A stretch of DNA of 64,000 bases from Primulina eburnea (taxonomy: Eukaryota > Streptophyta > Magnoliopsida > Lamiales > Gesneriaceae), in NCBI RefSeq assembly GCF_022965805.1, contig NC_133114.1, positions 2,812,761 to 2,876,760 of the forward strand, written 5' to 3'. Position numbers and translations under genes: made by a program. This document shows, in pieces, positions 13,300-28,334 of the stretch. Positions within the stretch are counted from its first letter, which is position 1. Every line of letters begins with the position of its first letter. Below the pieces are notes generated by a model. The model had not been told where the DNA came from. It was given only the letters and a program-made list of their open reading frames with translations, and made no database searches.

Positions 13300-14000
13300 T
13301 ATTCCTTATAACCAAATGTGATCCTCATAATTTATGTATAATTTTAATTCAATCAAAGATGACGTGGCTACTCTTCAATTAATTAAAATCATATGAATCC
13401 TTAGGATATTAAATTCTTTATGCATAAAATATTTATTCTTCATAATTATTCATCTCAAAGTATTATCAAAATGATGAATAATTTTATGTAATTTATGTCT
13501 GTTATAACTAAATGTGATTAAAAAATTAATGTATAATATTAATTCAATTAAAGATGCTATAGATATTCTTTAATAAATTAAAATTATACAAATCACTAAG
13601 ACATTAAATAACAAATTTTTAAATATTTATGCTCTTAATAAATGTATTTCATGTGATCTTCAGCCCACTTAATGTATAATTTTGCATAATTAAGGGTGAT
13701 GTGGTCAAACCTTAATTATTTACAATTAAACGGTTCACTAGACATAAATTTTGATTTTATAAATGTCCTTTATGTGATCTTTAACCGACTTAATGTATAA
13801 TTTCTCATAATTAAGGGTGATGTGGTTAAACCTTAATTATTTAAAATTATACGGATCACTGGACAATTTTTTTTTATACTTAATAAATGCCTTTAATGTG
13901 ATCCAAATCTGACTTAATGTATAATTTCTCATAATTAAGGGTGATGTGGCTAAATCTTAATTATTTAAAATTATACGGATCACTAGACAAAAATTTTGGC
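13300..14000. repeat. Tandem repeat array, about 120-bp units
   Basis: The phrase ATGTGATC...TTAATGTATAATTT.TCATAATTAAGGGTGATGTGG...TTATACGGATCACT recurs with starts near 13650, 13770 and 13894. Two more diverged copies start near 13314 and 13508. The last three are much alike, which suggests recent unequal exchange or replication slippage. The array lies inside the degenerate copia element. Confidence 0.75.
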
Positions 14001-14204
14001 TTTACTTTAATACTTTATATGATAATTATTTAGTAACATAATCAACATTTTCCAAGAGTGATCCCAAGAAAGATAGGTGGTGCTAAGGCCCTTTAAATAC
14101 CAAACTCTTAGTCAGAGCAACATTCCTCTGGGAGACCAGTGACAAATCAAGGTAATTTAAACCGATCTATGAAGAACTCCCCTAGATCATGTTTTCTTAC
14201 GTCG

Positions 14205-15042
14205 TGATATGAATCTTGACACGAATAAATAGCAAACACGATTAAAAATAAATCGCACCCTCTACTCAATTACGATAATAAGATTCGTATGTTTTTCCCG
14301 ATCTTTTGAATCAAGTATTATTGTGTTATTCACCTCTAAACTACGAAAGTCTAGCAACAAATAAACACGGAATAACAATCGAAAATTAGAACGAACCTTC
14401 GAAGAACGATGCCTACGACAATCCGCACAAGAACGATCGACAAACGCCACAAAGTTATAAACTTTGATAAATTTGATTTGTTTTAACAAAGCTAAAGCCT
14501 TGAAAAGTTGAGAGAAAAATCTCACAAATTTGATAAACTCAAAATAATATGTGTATTGTGTCTTGAATTTCGTCCAACATAGTCTAGATATCAAAAGATA
14601 CCATGAAATCTAGTTTCCTAACAAAATAAAACTCTAAAAAAGGTAATTTTGTCGCGTAGAAAACACTAGGCACGGACCCCGCGCAGACCTCCGTGTCTAG
14701 GTCCGTGTACATACTGTAACTCATCTTCAGTCGGGATCAAGGGACACGGACCCCGTGCTCACCTCCGTGTACGGGTCCGTGTAGGCACTGTATTCGCCAA
14801 ATACATAGGGCACGGACCTGGCACTGGAAAAGCTCATCTCAGGTTGTAAAGGACACGGACCCCGTGTGTAGGTCCGTGTGCAGGTCCGTCCAGACTCGGT
14901 CAGCTCCCCCAATGCTCGAATGACATTCCGTTGGCTTCCAAACGTACTCCCATGCATCACGACCCCTTCATTATTTTGCTCCTCGCACGTGAATCCATCT
15001 TCTTTGCTCATACTCCCGTGCAAGGCTACCACGATCGCATCA
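14205..15042 (-). repeat. Gypsy 3' LTR
   Basis: The LTR is 838 bp. It holds several copies of the words CACGGACCCCGTG and GGTCCGTGT between about 14671 and 14890. Relative to the other LTR it lacks about 30 bp of this motif near 14820. Confidence 0.92.
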
Positions 15043-15070
15043 TCCTCCCCTTCTTGAAAAGGATTTGTCC

Positions 15071-16717
15071 TCAAATCTTGCCCCTTGCACAAAAACGAAG
15101 CAAGTTAGTAACAACTAGGAGGATATTATCAACATACTTACCTTTAAGCGCAAGTTTGTAGATGCCATTTCCCACACGCGCCATCAACGTTTTGATCCCT
15201 AACTCCATGGCAACATTCACTATCAACTCATCAACATCAATATATACCAAATAATAAATGACATAAAATGATAGAATACCGTTAAGTATCACAAAAATCA
15301 AGTTCCTCCCCTTCTTAGACCTAGTCAACACAAAAATGAAATCCATACACGTGTACGACCATAGCTCACTAGGAATAAGACATAGTTCATGCATGTCATA
15401 AGAGTCTATCCCAAATGTCAATCTCTTATATGCAATGCATGTTTCACAATCCCACTCAACATACCTCTTCATATGCAACCAACACATATAATCATGCATT
15501 TTATCAATGATGAAATCATAACAATATGCATCACTAGCGGGTAACTCATAAAATGAACATGACATGAACAATTTAATCTCCTTGAGGATATATTCATCAT
15601 GAACATAAAAATTCTTATATTCACTCACCATCCTTCCAAATACATCATCAAACAAGTATGAATCATGCCAATAGGACACACTAAATATCTCATGTCCACC
15701 ACGTTCTTTAGATCCTCGAAAATGACAATACAAGGAACTAAGGTAACGAAGAAGGTCATACCTCATATTCGTTGCGGTGTCAACCACCTTTACCTCGCGA
15801 TGATTGCTTTCGAAGTCATATGGGTCATCCCATGGCTTTCCCACACCATCTATACTTGCTCGCCTCCACATCATGACACCACTAGAATCCTGCAAAGAAA
15901 AGTTAACAATGCTCGGGATTGAACCGGCGATATCATCACAATATGGATAAACCACTTTGTACAAAGGTGCATGTAATGGTTTATGCAATAATAAGCAACT
16001 CTCATCCTCACTCTTTTCACTTCTTTGGGCCATCAAATTATTTTTCTTTTCTTTTTCTTTGGCCTCTTTTTCTCTCTCTTTTTTCTTTTCTATGGTCATC
16101 TCACTCTTTTGTTCATTCTTTCTTTCGACCATATATTTTTCTTTTTCTTTTTCAAAGGCCATCTCACTCTTTTGGACACTCTTTTTTTCGGCCTCATCTC
16201 TTTTTTTCTTTTTCAATTGGTCCTCAAGTATTTGTTTTGGTGACAAAGGTAGTAATACAATTGGTTCTTTGTTTAGGACAAATGAGTACCTATTCTTGAA
16301 ACCATCATGTGTTACCTTCCTATCGAATTGCCAAGGTCTACCCAACAAGATATGACAAGCATGCATAGGCACCACATCACACAAAACCTCATCCACATAC
16401 TTCCCAATAGAAAAGGACACTAGAACTTGCCTATTTACTTTCACCTCCGCACAATCATTCAACCATTGAAGTCTATATGGTTGAGGGTGCTTTAGAGTAG
16501 GCAAACTCAACTTCTCCACCATCTCACAACTAGCTACGTTGGTGCAACTTCCCCCATCTATAATAACGTTGCAAACCTTTTCGTTCACAAAGCACCTAGT
16601 ATGGAACAAGTTCCCCCTTTGATTGGTCTCCTCCTCCTCGACTTGGCCAATCATGATACGCCTAGTCACCAATGATTCTCCTACAACCGCCTCATATCCC
16701 TCATCGGGATCCTCCAA
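15071..16717 (-). pseudogene. Gypsy pol with reverse transcriptase and RNase H deleted
   Basis: The 548-codon frame opens with a retroviral-type aspartic protease (DGGSCTN near residue 54, ILLGRPWQFDR near residue 123) and then a charged Lys/Glu linker. Where reverse transcriptase should follow there is sequence I cannot assign. Near the C-terminus an integrase zinc-binding remnant appears (HDYMCWLHMKRYVEWDCETC, then MDFIFVLTRSKKGRNLIFVI, matching the usual MDFVLGLPRTKRGRDSIFVV). The polyprotein tail DLRTNPFQEGEDD continues in another frame near 15044-15080, next to the purine tract. The element therefore depends on other copies for mobility. Confidence 0.85.
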
Positions 16718-17304
16718 TGCAGGAATATCATCATCACTACCCTCGCTTTGGGCTCATACTCACCATAAGCATTCAAAACCATCACCCTCTTATTAGGACA
16801 TTCACTAGCAATATGACCCAACCCTTGACATCTAAAGCATTTAGTATCCCTAGAACGATTAGAGGGAGTTTCAGATTTACCTTGGACTCCTTGCTTAGGT
16901 GCCTCTTGCTTAGTGTCAAATCTTGGCTTGGCCTCCACTTTATTTTCCTCACGCTTCACAACATTGGATTGCCAAGAAGATGATGCCCCTCCGGTTTGAT
17001 TGGTGCGGCCCACTCCTCGCCTCTTGAGTTGTTGCTCCACCTTTATGGCCATTTGCACCATTTCGTCTAGGTCTAAGTAGTGCCGAAGCTCCACTTGATC
17101 TTGGATCTCCCTGTTCAAACCACAAAGAAAACGAGCCATAGTTGCTTCATTATCCTCCTCAGTATTTGCCCTAATCATGAGTACTTCCATCTCCTTATAA
17201 TAGTCCTCAACACTCTTCAACCCTTGCCTCAAAGTTTGTAACCTCTTAAACATCTCCCTATAATAGTGGTTAGGCACAAACCTCTTCCTCATTACACTCT
17301 TCAT
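16681..17304 (-). pseudogene. Gypsy gag, C-terminal half with zinc knuckle
   Basis: This frame contains the retrotransposon gag core (FKRLQTLRQGLKSVEDYYKEM, ARFLCGLNREIQDQVELR, MAIKVEQQLKRRG) and the CCHC knuckle CFRCQGLGHIASEC. It overlaps the upstream gag frame by 4 nt and the pol frame by 37 nt, each in a different reading frame. The gag upstream boundary looks like a frameshift mutation rather than a programmed site. Confidence 0.88.
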
Positions 17305-17843
17305 CTCATCCTGGGTCTGTCATTATACTTTCTTTTAGTGGTCACTAATTGATCCCACCAAATGAGAGCATAGTCTAAGAATTCAACCACCGCCAACCTC
17401 ACCTTCTTTTGTTCGGAGTAGTGGTGACATTCAAATACGAACTCTACCCTCTTTTCCCACTCTAGGTATGCCTCTGGGTCAGACTTCCCATGGAACGATG
17501 GAATTTTCATCTTAATGCTACACATGTGACCATCTTCCCTAGTCTCCTCATACCTACCCCGCATGGCTTCTCTTCTTCCTCTCCCAAATCCTCTATCTCT
17601 TCCATTCCTACCCCAATTCTCATTTTGACTCTCATCGCCTCCTCCTAGATCATACTCCTCGTCATCTCTACCCAAATCCTTAGGCTTAGGTTTATCCCCA
17701 CTAACACTAACCTCAAGTTTATCCAACCTCTCATGCAACGACTCCATTTGGGTCGTCATCACCCTACTAAAATCCCCAAACAACGCATCTAGTTGGGCAT
17801 TGGACACCCTCGAATTCGAACTATCTCCTACCTCCCTCTCCAT
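17301..17843 (-). pseudogene. Gypsy gag, N-terminal half
   Basis: It starts MEREVGDSSNSRVSN and continues through an Arg/Gly-rich region to KIPSFHGKSDPEAYLEWEKRVEFVFECHHYSEQKKV, the typical start of the plant gypsy gag domain. The conserved W..L...R segment then runs out of frame near 17330 and resumes in the next frame. Confidence 0.88.
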
Positions 17844-18139
17844 TTAATTTCAAATTGGTACCTGCAAGAAAAGGTTAGTAGAAAAAAATAATCCTCACCC
17901 AAATGCTCACGGTCACTCCAAAGAAATTCACTCGTCTTTTCTCACAATTTTGTTTGCTCACAACAAATACTCACCGTTCACTCCAAAGAAAAGTCACTCG
18001 CACTCAAGTGTATCACTCAAATTTTGAAAGCTCTCTTGGAAGTGCTCAAGCTTTGTATTTTGAGTAAATCAAACAACCAAGTTTCAACTTGTGAACAATT
18101 ACAACCGACTCCCTTGGACCGTGTAAACACGAAATTCGA

Positions 18140-18144
<5 letters not shown>

Positions 18145-18186
<42 letters not shown>
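18145..18186. repeat. (AT)n microsatellite
   Basis: About 21 uninterrupted AT dinucleotides lie in the gypsy leader between gag and the 5' LTR. Probably length-polymorphic. Confidence 0.9.
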
Positions 18187-18190
<4 letters not shown>

Positions 18191-18478
18191 ACTGTGAGAG
18201 ACAATTAAATATGACTCTCTAAAGAAAATAGAACAAGATATCAAAAAGAATTAATGGTGAATTTTCGGAATTTTTGTACTCTTTTTTTTTTTTAGTACTA
18301 CTCGAAAATCCCAAAAAAAAATCACCAACAAATTTCGAGAATCACAGATTCACGAAAAAATTACGAAGAACGATAGAACAAAACAGATCTGAAAATAAAC
18401 GAAGAAATAATACAGATCTGCAATTTAAGAACAAGATAATTTACTTGAATTCAATAAACCTAAAGCTCTGATACCAAA

Positions 18479-19346
18479 TGATATGAATCTTGACACGAAT
18501 AAATAGCAAACACGATTAAAAATAAATCGCACCCTCTACTCAATTACGATAATAAGATTCGTATGTTTTTCCCGATCTTTTGAATCAAGTATTGTTGAGT
18601 TATTCACCTCTAAACTACGAAAGTCTAGTAACAAATAAACACGGAATAACAATCGAAAATTAGAACGAACCTTCGAAGAACGATGCCTACGACAATCCGC
18701 ACAAGAACGATCGACAAACGCCACAAAGTTATAAACTTTGATAAGTTTGATTTGTTTTAACAAAGCTAAAGCCTTGAAAAGTTGAGAGAAAAATCTCACA
18801 AATTTGATAAACTCGAAATAATATGTGTATTGTGTCTTGAATTTCGTCCAACATAGTCTAGATATCAAAAGATACCATGAAATCTAGTTTCCTAACAAAA
18901 TAAAACTCTAAAAAAGGTAATTTTGTCGCGCAGAAAACACTAGGCACGGACCCCGTGCAGACCTCCGTGTCTAGGTCCGTGTACATACTGTAACTCATCT
19001 TCAGTCGGGATCAAGGGACACGGACCTCGTGCTCACCTCCGTGTACGGGTCCGTGTAGGCACTGTATTCGCCAAATACATAGGGCACGGACCCCGTGCCT
19101 GGGTCCGTCTGCAGGTCCGTGCAGGCACTGGAAAAGCTCATCTCAGGTTGTAAAGGACACGGACCCCGTGTGTAGGTCCGTGTGCAGGTCCGTCCAGACT
19201 CGGTCAGCTCCCCCAATGCTCGAATGACATTCCGTTGGCTTCCAAACGTACTCTCATGCATCACGACCCCTTCATTATTTTGCTCCTCGCACGTAAATCC
19301 ATCTTCTTTGCTCATACTCCCGTGCAAGGCTACCACGATCGCATCA
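18479..19346 (-). repeat. Gypsy 5' LTR
   Basis: The 868-bp partner of 14205-15042. It keeps the extra 30 bp of CGGACC-rich repeat near 19093-19122 and ends at the target duplication CGTCG. On the minus strand it is followed by TTTGGTATCAGAGC. Confidence 0.92.
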
Positions 19347-20445
19347 CGTCGCCTGTATAATTATTATTCAACTTAATTATCAACATTTATGTGAATCTTT
19401 ATAAGCCAAAATTTTTCATTAAATAACTTTATATTCACATTTTTACTTTATATGAACAAATACGTTCCCCATCGGTTTTCTCTTCAATCAGAGTAGTGAT
19501 TTTACATGAAAATGTGGTCTCCTCGTCAGTTTTTCTCTTTATCAGAGCAGTGATAAAGTGAGGATTATTTGTTCATTTGTGAACATCTGAAATATTTTAT
19601 TTTAAATATTATATTCACATCTTACTTGATATGTTCATTTTAAATTATAAACAACTTAATATAATTTAATATTAACATAATGTGAATATTGATGTACCAA
19701 TTATTTTTCAATATTATTTGAATTTTAAATTTCAGGAATAAATGCAAACATAATATTAAATTTGCATGTACACATCAAAACACTTAATCCATAATATTTG
19801 ACATTATATCTAACATGCAAAAATAATTTCTTAACATGTATTAGAAATTAGGTCGAACTTAGAATTATATAATGTGTACAAATTATTTAACCAAATGCTA
19901 TATGTATACCGAATTATACATATAACTTAATAACACATTAATCATTATTTATTTATTATTATTTAAAAAAAAATTACCGACAATTTTTTATACCAAATAA
20001 TTGTCAAATTGTTGGTCTCGCATTAATTAATTGTGGTTCTCGCATTAATTTAAAAAAAATGTTAACTTTTTTTTTTTTGAAAAACTTTAATCATAACTTT
20101 ATTTGGTCTTCTCTCAAGTAGGCAACTTCACGTGGCTCATAAGAAAATCATTAAATGACTCCATTCGCAATAGTTCCTCATGCACGATATAATTGAATTC
20201 ATATGCATTTGATACATAATTCGTCTTCAACCTTCGACAATTTCTCTCATATATCAAATTTCAGAAGCCTTCTTCGATTTTCAAGATTTCAATCGAGAAC
20301 AAAATTATAAGGTAAGTTTCTTAATATTATTATGTCCGGTCTTTAAATTTTAAGTTTCTTACGTAAAACTTAAAATTCTTTTCCAAAATTTCATGATATG
20401 AAAACAAATATTTTCAAGGCAGATGTATGTTGCTCTGATACCAAA

Positions 20446-20849
20446 TGTTAGAATTTTTTTTTCTAAAAAAATCATGTTTCTGCACGTATATAAACATGAT
20501 AAACAAATATGCGGAAACTAAATCGAGCGTTACCTCCAGACATTGAATCATCTTTAAGTATTCTGATTTTCTTCCGATTGAAGCCTTCTAAACACTCCAA
20601 TCTCTCTATAGATGGTGTATTATTCTGTATGAGATTGTATGTTTAGGGACCTTAAACGCTTGTATATATAGGTGTCTCATACCATCAACGAGTTTATTGT
20701 GGGAGCTTGATTGTCAAAAGAAGAAATGTGTACGCATCTCAATTTTCTAAAGTTGAGACGACATACGCAAGTTTTGTCAAAAGATGTAGACAATGGCCGT
20801 TGCCAATTCCTACACGATACTTCTTTTAACATGTGTCATATTTCTTACA
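20446..20849 (-). repeat. 5' LTR of the degenerate copia-like element
   Basis: Pairs with 11175-11580. The Met-tRNA primer-binding complement GCTCTGATACCAAA (20432-20445) lies directly before it on the plus strand, which fixes the element orientation as minus. Between the gypsy insertion and this LTR (19352-20431) there is only AT-rich leader sequence. Confidence 0.9.
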
Positions 20850-21300
20850 TTTAGACCTCATAACTTACATAATTTTCATTTTTGGTCATATTATCCGTCA
20901 ATTCACGCTACGTTAACTCTCAACGAGAGCATTATGAACCCAAGAGAGGTATCATCTCAAAAGACTTGTCTAATGAATGATATAAACTCATGTATCTACA
21001 CGCTACTCTTTCTTAATTTTAATATTTGATGTGGTACATTTGTAAAACACGACATATATGGATAATTGTACATCCTTGGACAATGCATTTCAAACGAGTT
21101 TCTTCGAAGCCAATATACATGCATAATGCATGAAACTACTATGAACATTAGACTTTCCCAACATCAAAAATACCATTATATATTTTCTTTTTACGTTTTC
21201 TATAATACGTAGAAACATCGAATTGAATATAATTTTATTTTTATTATATTTTGAATATTTTCTTCTGCAATTCAAATTTATAGATTTGAATTAGATTCTT
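20850..21300. repeat. Right part of the duplicated repeat block
   Basis: Starts TTTAGACCTCATAACTTACA and matches 45829-46260 (TTTGACCTCACGACTTACA and onward) over about 430 bp, including the CAACGAGAGCATTATGAACC stretch. No gene is visible. It was contiguous with 10440-11174 before the copia insertion. Confidence 0.85.
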
Positions 21301-21399
21301 AAGTAGTATAGATAAGAGGCAAGCATTGAGAATTTATTGCAACACCAAGTCCCCTTTATCAAATGATATGCATTATGAGTCCAAATTGCTTACTCCAAA

Positions 21400-21850
21400 A
21401 TTTTATTTATCAAAACATATATCTTTGGAAATAAATACAACATTTTAAGATTATTCGAACACACATGCATTTAAGAGAGTGTATGGAATCTCCAAAAAAA
21501 AAATATTGACAAAACATTTTCCCATATGGCCGAAGACCTCAGACATTTTTTTATAACAATTTGTGTACCACCAACCGAAATTTATCATATATATTGATTA
21601 TGAAAATTTAAAAGAAGAATGTTACGGAGAATGATTTAGAGAATGTTGCAAAGATTTTTTTCGTGTCCTCCGAAGGCACTCGCTCTCGCAAAACAGCAGC
21701 CACGAGTGACAACATCGGTCTTCTCAAGAATCTCATTGATGAAAACGGTGTATTTTTACCTCGGTAAACCTTAAATCCAAGAGAATCAAACGCGTACCCT
21801 ATTATGCTATTGTTTTCCTTGTAGAAGCATACAACCTCATGCATGGCCTG
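21400..21850 (-). pseudogene. DAP: Decayed last exon and 3' flank of LL-DAP aminotransferase
   Basis: The minus strand at 21640-21850 reads [31 protein letters not shown], closely like [31 protein letters not shown] in the full DAP locus. It then shows small deletions and frameshifts through the region corresponding to [19 protein letters not shown] and [17 protein letters not shown]. The intergenic DNA at 21400-21640 also matches 25690-25810 (TTGGAAATAAATACAAC). Upstream exons of DAP are absent here. This fragment shows that the SQE-DAP convergent junction was part of a tandem duplication. Confidence 0.85.
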
Positions 21851-22592
21851 CGGATAGAGAAATTCATGTTGCTCTTTCGAAGAATGGACGGGCTTTCAAG
21901 TAAAATGCATTGTTAATTTGCTCGGCGCCATATCAGTGCTACGACGAAATAGGATTAAAAATCAGAAAATAAAGGATACGCCAAATTTGACGAGTCAAGA
22001 GGATGAAAAAGAGAGAACTCCACTTAAAAGGATGTGTGTGTTGAAATAATAAATATGAAAATAAAAAATAAATTGGAGACCGAGATTTAGGTGGAAAATC
22101 ACTAAAAATTATCATGGTAAAAACCACGGACAAGATGAAAGGAATTCTACTATAATATTTTATGGTGTACAACTCACTTTCTAAAGATAACACACACTCT
22201 CTTAATACAGGAGAACAAACACTTCACAAATTATAGAACTAAACACTTAATGCTATAAGATGAGAGAAAACTCGAAGAAATGAATGATTTCCGAATGAGA
22301 TCGGAGGAGGGAGCTCTATTTATAGAGCTTTTCGTTCGTGTAAAGACACGTATAAAAAACGCATCTTCCGTCTTCTATTGGAAACTTCCGCTGCACAAGT
22401 AGCCAACCACCACTTTGTCTGATCATCCATTTAATGAACATTTAACATATTGCCGACATGCATGTGTGAGTGAGTGAGTGAGTGCGGTGAATGAAACTAA
22501 AATAATAAAATGGAAACGTTTACGGTTGATTGGTGATCACACGTCTTGCATGAGAAGAATCCCTGCCGTTGCTGCACTGCACTTTTCCTCCA

Positions 22593-22599
22593 TATATAT
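22593..22599 (+). promoter_or_regulatory. Probable TATA box of SQE-b
   Basis: TATATAT about 70 bp upstream of the chosen ATG, in the equivalent place to the one before SQE-a. The transcription start was not determined. Confidence 0.45.
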
Positions 22600-22667
22600 C
22601 AACTTGAATACAACACAATAATATTTCTTAGAACTATCGATCATCTGTACATTTGATCGATTATAAA

Positions 22668-25543
<2,876 letters not shown>

Positions 25544-25812
25544 ATCATCACAAATAAAATATATTGTCTAACTATCTGAAATGGAAAAAGGAAAATCTTT
25601 CTTACGTACTTGTTCTATTTTTCCCTTTTTCCCCGAACAGAAATTTTTACCTAATAATTATCAAATTGCCTAATAATTATCAAATCATCAAACATTTGGA
25701 AATAAATACAACGACATTTTTAAATTATTAAGACACGGGTGTTTAAATGTATCAACTCTGATTCTCCAAAATCAGGATCAAATGGCTCGAACCAACGTAC
25801 CTTGTCTGACTG
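25544..25812. other. Convergent 3' intergenic spacer
   Basis: The 269 bp between the SQE-b and DAP stop codons. AT-rich, with two close copies of CCTAATAATTATCAAAT near 25650-25685. Both transcripts probably share it as overlapping 3' ends. The right part is duplicated at 21400-21600. Confidence 0.6.
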
Positions 25813-26438
25813 TTACTTGTACAACTGCTTGAATCTTTCACAGGCTTCCAAAACATTTTCCCTGTGCCCGAAGGCACTAACTCTGATAAAACCTTCGCCA
25901 CCAGGTCCAAAACCGCTGCCAGGAGTGACGACAACATCGGTCCTCTCAAGAATCTCACTGAAAACATCCCACGAGCCTTGGCCCGGAAAGTGTACCCAAA
26001 CATACGGTGCATTTTTACCTGCGTAAACCTTAAATCCTAGAGAATCAAATGTGTCGACTATGATACTGGTGTTTTCCTTGTAGAATCCCACCACCTCATG
26101 CATGGCCTGCAGATAGAGATTCATGTTGATCTTTCAATGAATGGATGCGCTTTTTTCATGTAGAATGCAATTTTGACTTCAAAGCTATAGTGATGTTGCA
26201 TTGTTAATCATGCATCACCTATAGTTTTTTGTTCTATAAGTACGCTCCAAATATCACTTTTGGTCTTTGCAGGAATCAATCAATTTTCTCTTTCGGGGCT
26301 TTTCAATTAATGACTTTTTAATACCTAATAATTACGCTCGATGTTTATTCGGTTGATTTACTTTTCTTGTCACATGTCAATGAGACGTGAGGATATTTCA
26401 AATGATATAAGATCTATCTGTAGATAGAGATTTTATAC

Positions 26439-26632
26439 TGCAATTTGTGCATAATTGTTTTCAAAAACCAAGTGCGTAAAATAGTTCGACCAAAACCTCA
26501 ATTAAAACACCAACTCAGCAGTTTCGATTCAGTTTTCTAAACTGCAATTTGTGCATAATTGTTTTCAAAAACCAAGTGTGTAATAGTACGACCAAAACCT
26601 CAATGAAAACACCAACTCAGCAGTTTCGATTC
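26439..26632. repeat. Tandem duplication of about 97 bp in a DAP intron
   Basis: Two adjacent copies begin CTGCAATTTGTGCATAATTG and end CAGCAGTTTCGATTCAGTT. They differ by a few substitutions and small indels. They lie in the intron between the last two DAP exons. Confidence 0.85.
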
Positions 26633-26804
26633 AGTTGGAAGGTGAATTAAGTATCAGAACGGTATTACCGTAACGAAATTGAGTGATTTCGAGGAACAAA
26701 AAAAACAGTTGGGGCAAAAAATTAGGGCTATAGTCGATAACAATAAGCGCATACAAACAGGGCTAAAAATGCCATGACTCTATAGTTACAGGAGCAAACT
26801 CTTA

Positions 26805-27056
<252 letters not shown>

Positions 27057-27170
27057 CTACAAGATGGTTAAAAAAATCCGAAAGACAACAGTCACAACAC
27101 AATGTCTAAGCCAACGTTAAGGCAGGAAATTAACAAAGACCAAAAGAATAGAACTAATATGGAAGAATTA

Positions 27171-27518
<348 letters not shown>

Positions 27519-27644
27519 CTACATTACAAAGAACAGTTTTTTAATCTATAAACCATACTATTGTGTAATAATATCTAAGCATTCATTGACATATTTACCG
27601 GGTATGATGGGTCTCGCTCGAGCGTCCTTCCCACTTCCCTCCCG

Positions 27645-28334
27645 TTGCTTGATCGCTTAATCTGTTATTTCACGGGAGCAAACATTGTACCAAGGAAAGC
27701 CGGGAACAACGAGGTCAGAATTATAGATTTATACATTATCGATAAAATGTTGAATGGGTTGGGGGCTATACCTGCGATTCCGGTGGCTTCGATCATCCTC
27801 ACACATATGCGCTCTGTCGCACATATCAACCCCACCAAGAACAAGCGCCCATATGCCCTCTTTCCGATCATCATCTCCAGGATTTTAGCAGCCCACGGCA
27901 TCGATCTCACCGGCGAGACGTCCCTCGTCCCCACTTCTACACAGATGCTCACCCCTCAGGCTATGCAGGGGATGTATTTCATTTTCAGGCAGGGTGCTTG
28001 GTATCGGAACCCTGAGAGTCGACATATCGACCATCATCCCCGTGACCCACCGGTGCCTCCCCCTGCCATCGATGACCGCGCCTGGGATGCCCGTGGGGAG
28101 GAAGAAGCGGCATTGGATGCCCGAGCTAGCCCTAGAGCTGACGTACCCCCTAGACCGCGCAACTCGCAAGCCCGGCGTCACTTTTACTCATCCGTACTCG
28201 ACTGCATGGACGACATCCGAAACCGCTTAGCTCGTATCGAGCAACAGTCTCCCGACGCCTGTGCCCCACCCTGGGAAAGAGCTACTCTCGATGCATTCAT
28301 GGACTTAGAACTGGGGTCAGACGATGAGGAGTAG
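27645..28334 (+). pseudogene. Athila-type 'putative plant transposon protein' domain
   Basis: The 229-codon frame (RKAGNNEVRIIDLYIIDKML, RPYALFPIIISRILAAHGIDL, and an Asp/Arg/Pro-rich C-terminus ending LDAFMDLELGSDDEE) resembles the protein found in Athila/Tat elements outside the core polyprotein, where 'LPYGMLLTRIF..HFGVDLSGE' is the hallmark. The start is probably lost in the deletion, so the first methionine may not be the natural one. The function of this protein family is unknown. The assignment is by motif impression. Confidence 0.6.

Larger units (their letters stand above)
14205..19346 (-). mobile_element. Internally deleted Ty3/gypsy element nested in the copia element
   Basis: LTRs at 14205-15042 (838 bp) and 18479-19346 (868 bp) begin and end in complementary TGATATGAATC and GATCGCATCA. 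The target duplication is a perfect CGTCG (14200-14204 and 19347-19351). On the minus strand the primer-binding site TTTGGTATCAGAGC follows the 5' LTR (18479-19346), and the purine tract AGAAGGGGAGGA precedes the 3' LTR. The interior of about 3.4 kb carries gag, protease and integrase pieces, but reverse transcriptase and RNase H are missing. The LTRs are nearly identical apart from a 30-bp gain or loss inside the CGGACC repeats, so the insertion is fairly young. Confidence 0.93.
11175..20849 (-). mobile_element. Degenerate copia-like LTR element, minus strand, hosting a gypsy insertion
   Basis: Two similar repeats of about 405 bp (11175-11580 and 20446-20849) bracket the element. On the minus strand the right-hand repeat is the 5' LTR; directly inside it the minus strand reads TTTGGTATCAGAGC, the Met-tRNA primer-binding site. 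The flanks TTTTG (11170-11174) and TTTAG (20850-20854) are a 5-bp target duplication with one change. The second copy of the host block at about 45829 reads straight through as CATTTTTGACCTC, confirming the insertion point. The interior outside the gypsy insertion is almost non-coding; only a weak RNase H-like remnant near 12010-12291 is seen. Confidence 0.88.

Noticed and set aside
14262..14594. Minus-strand open frame of 110 codons, repeated at 18536-18868
   Set aside because: It lies entirely in the gypsy LTR and is duplicated only because the LTR is. There is no similarity to a known protein, and its composition follows the LTR.
15919..16355. Plus-strand Phe/Ser-rich frames opposite the gypsy pol gene
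   Set aside because: These are antisense shadows of the Lys/Glu-rich linker (GAA/AAG codons read as TTC/CTT), not membrane proteins.
26439..26632. CRISPR-like repeat array
   Set aside because: Only two adjacent copies of about 97 bp and no spacers, in a plant intron; a plain tandem duplication.
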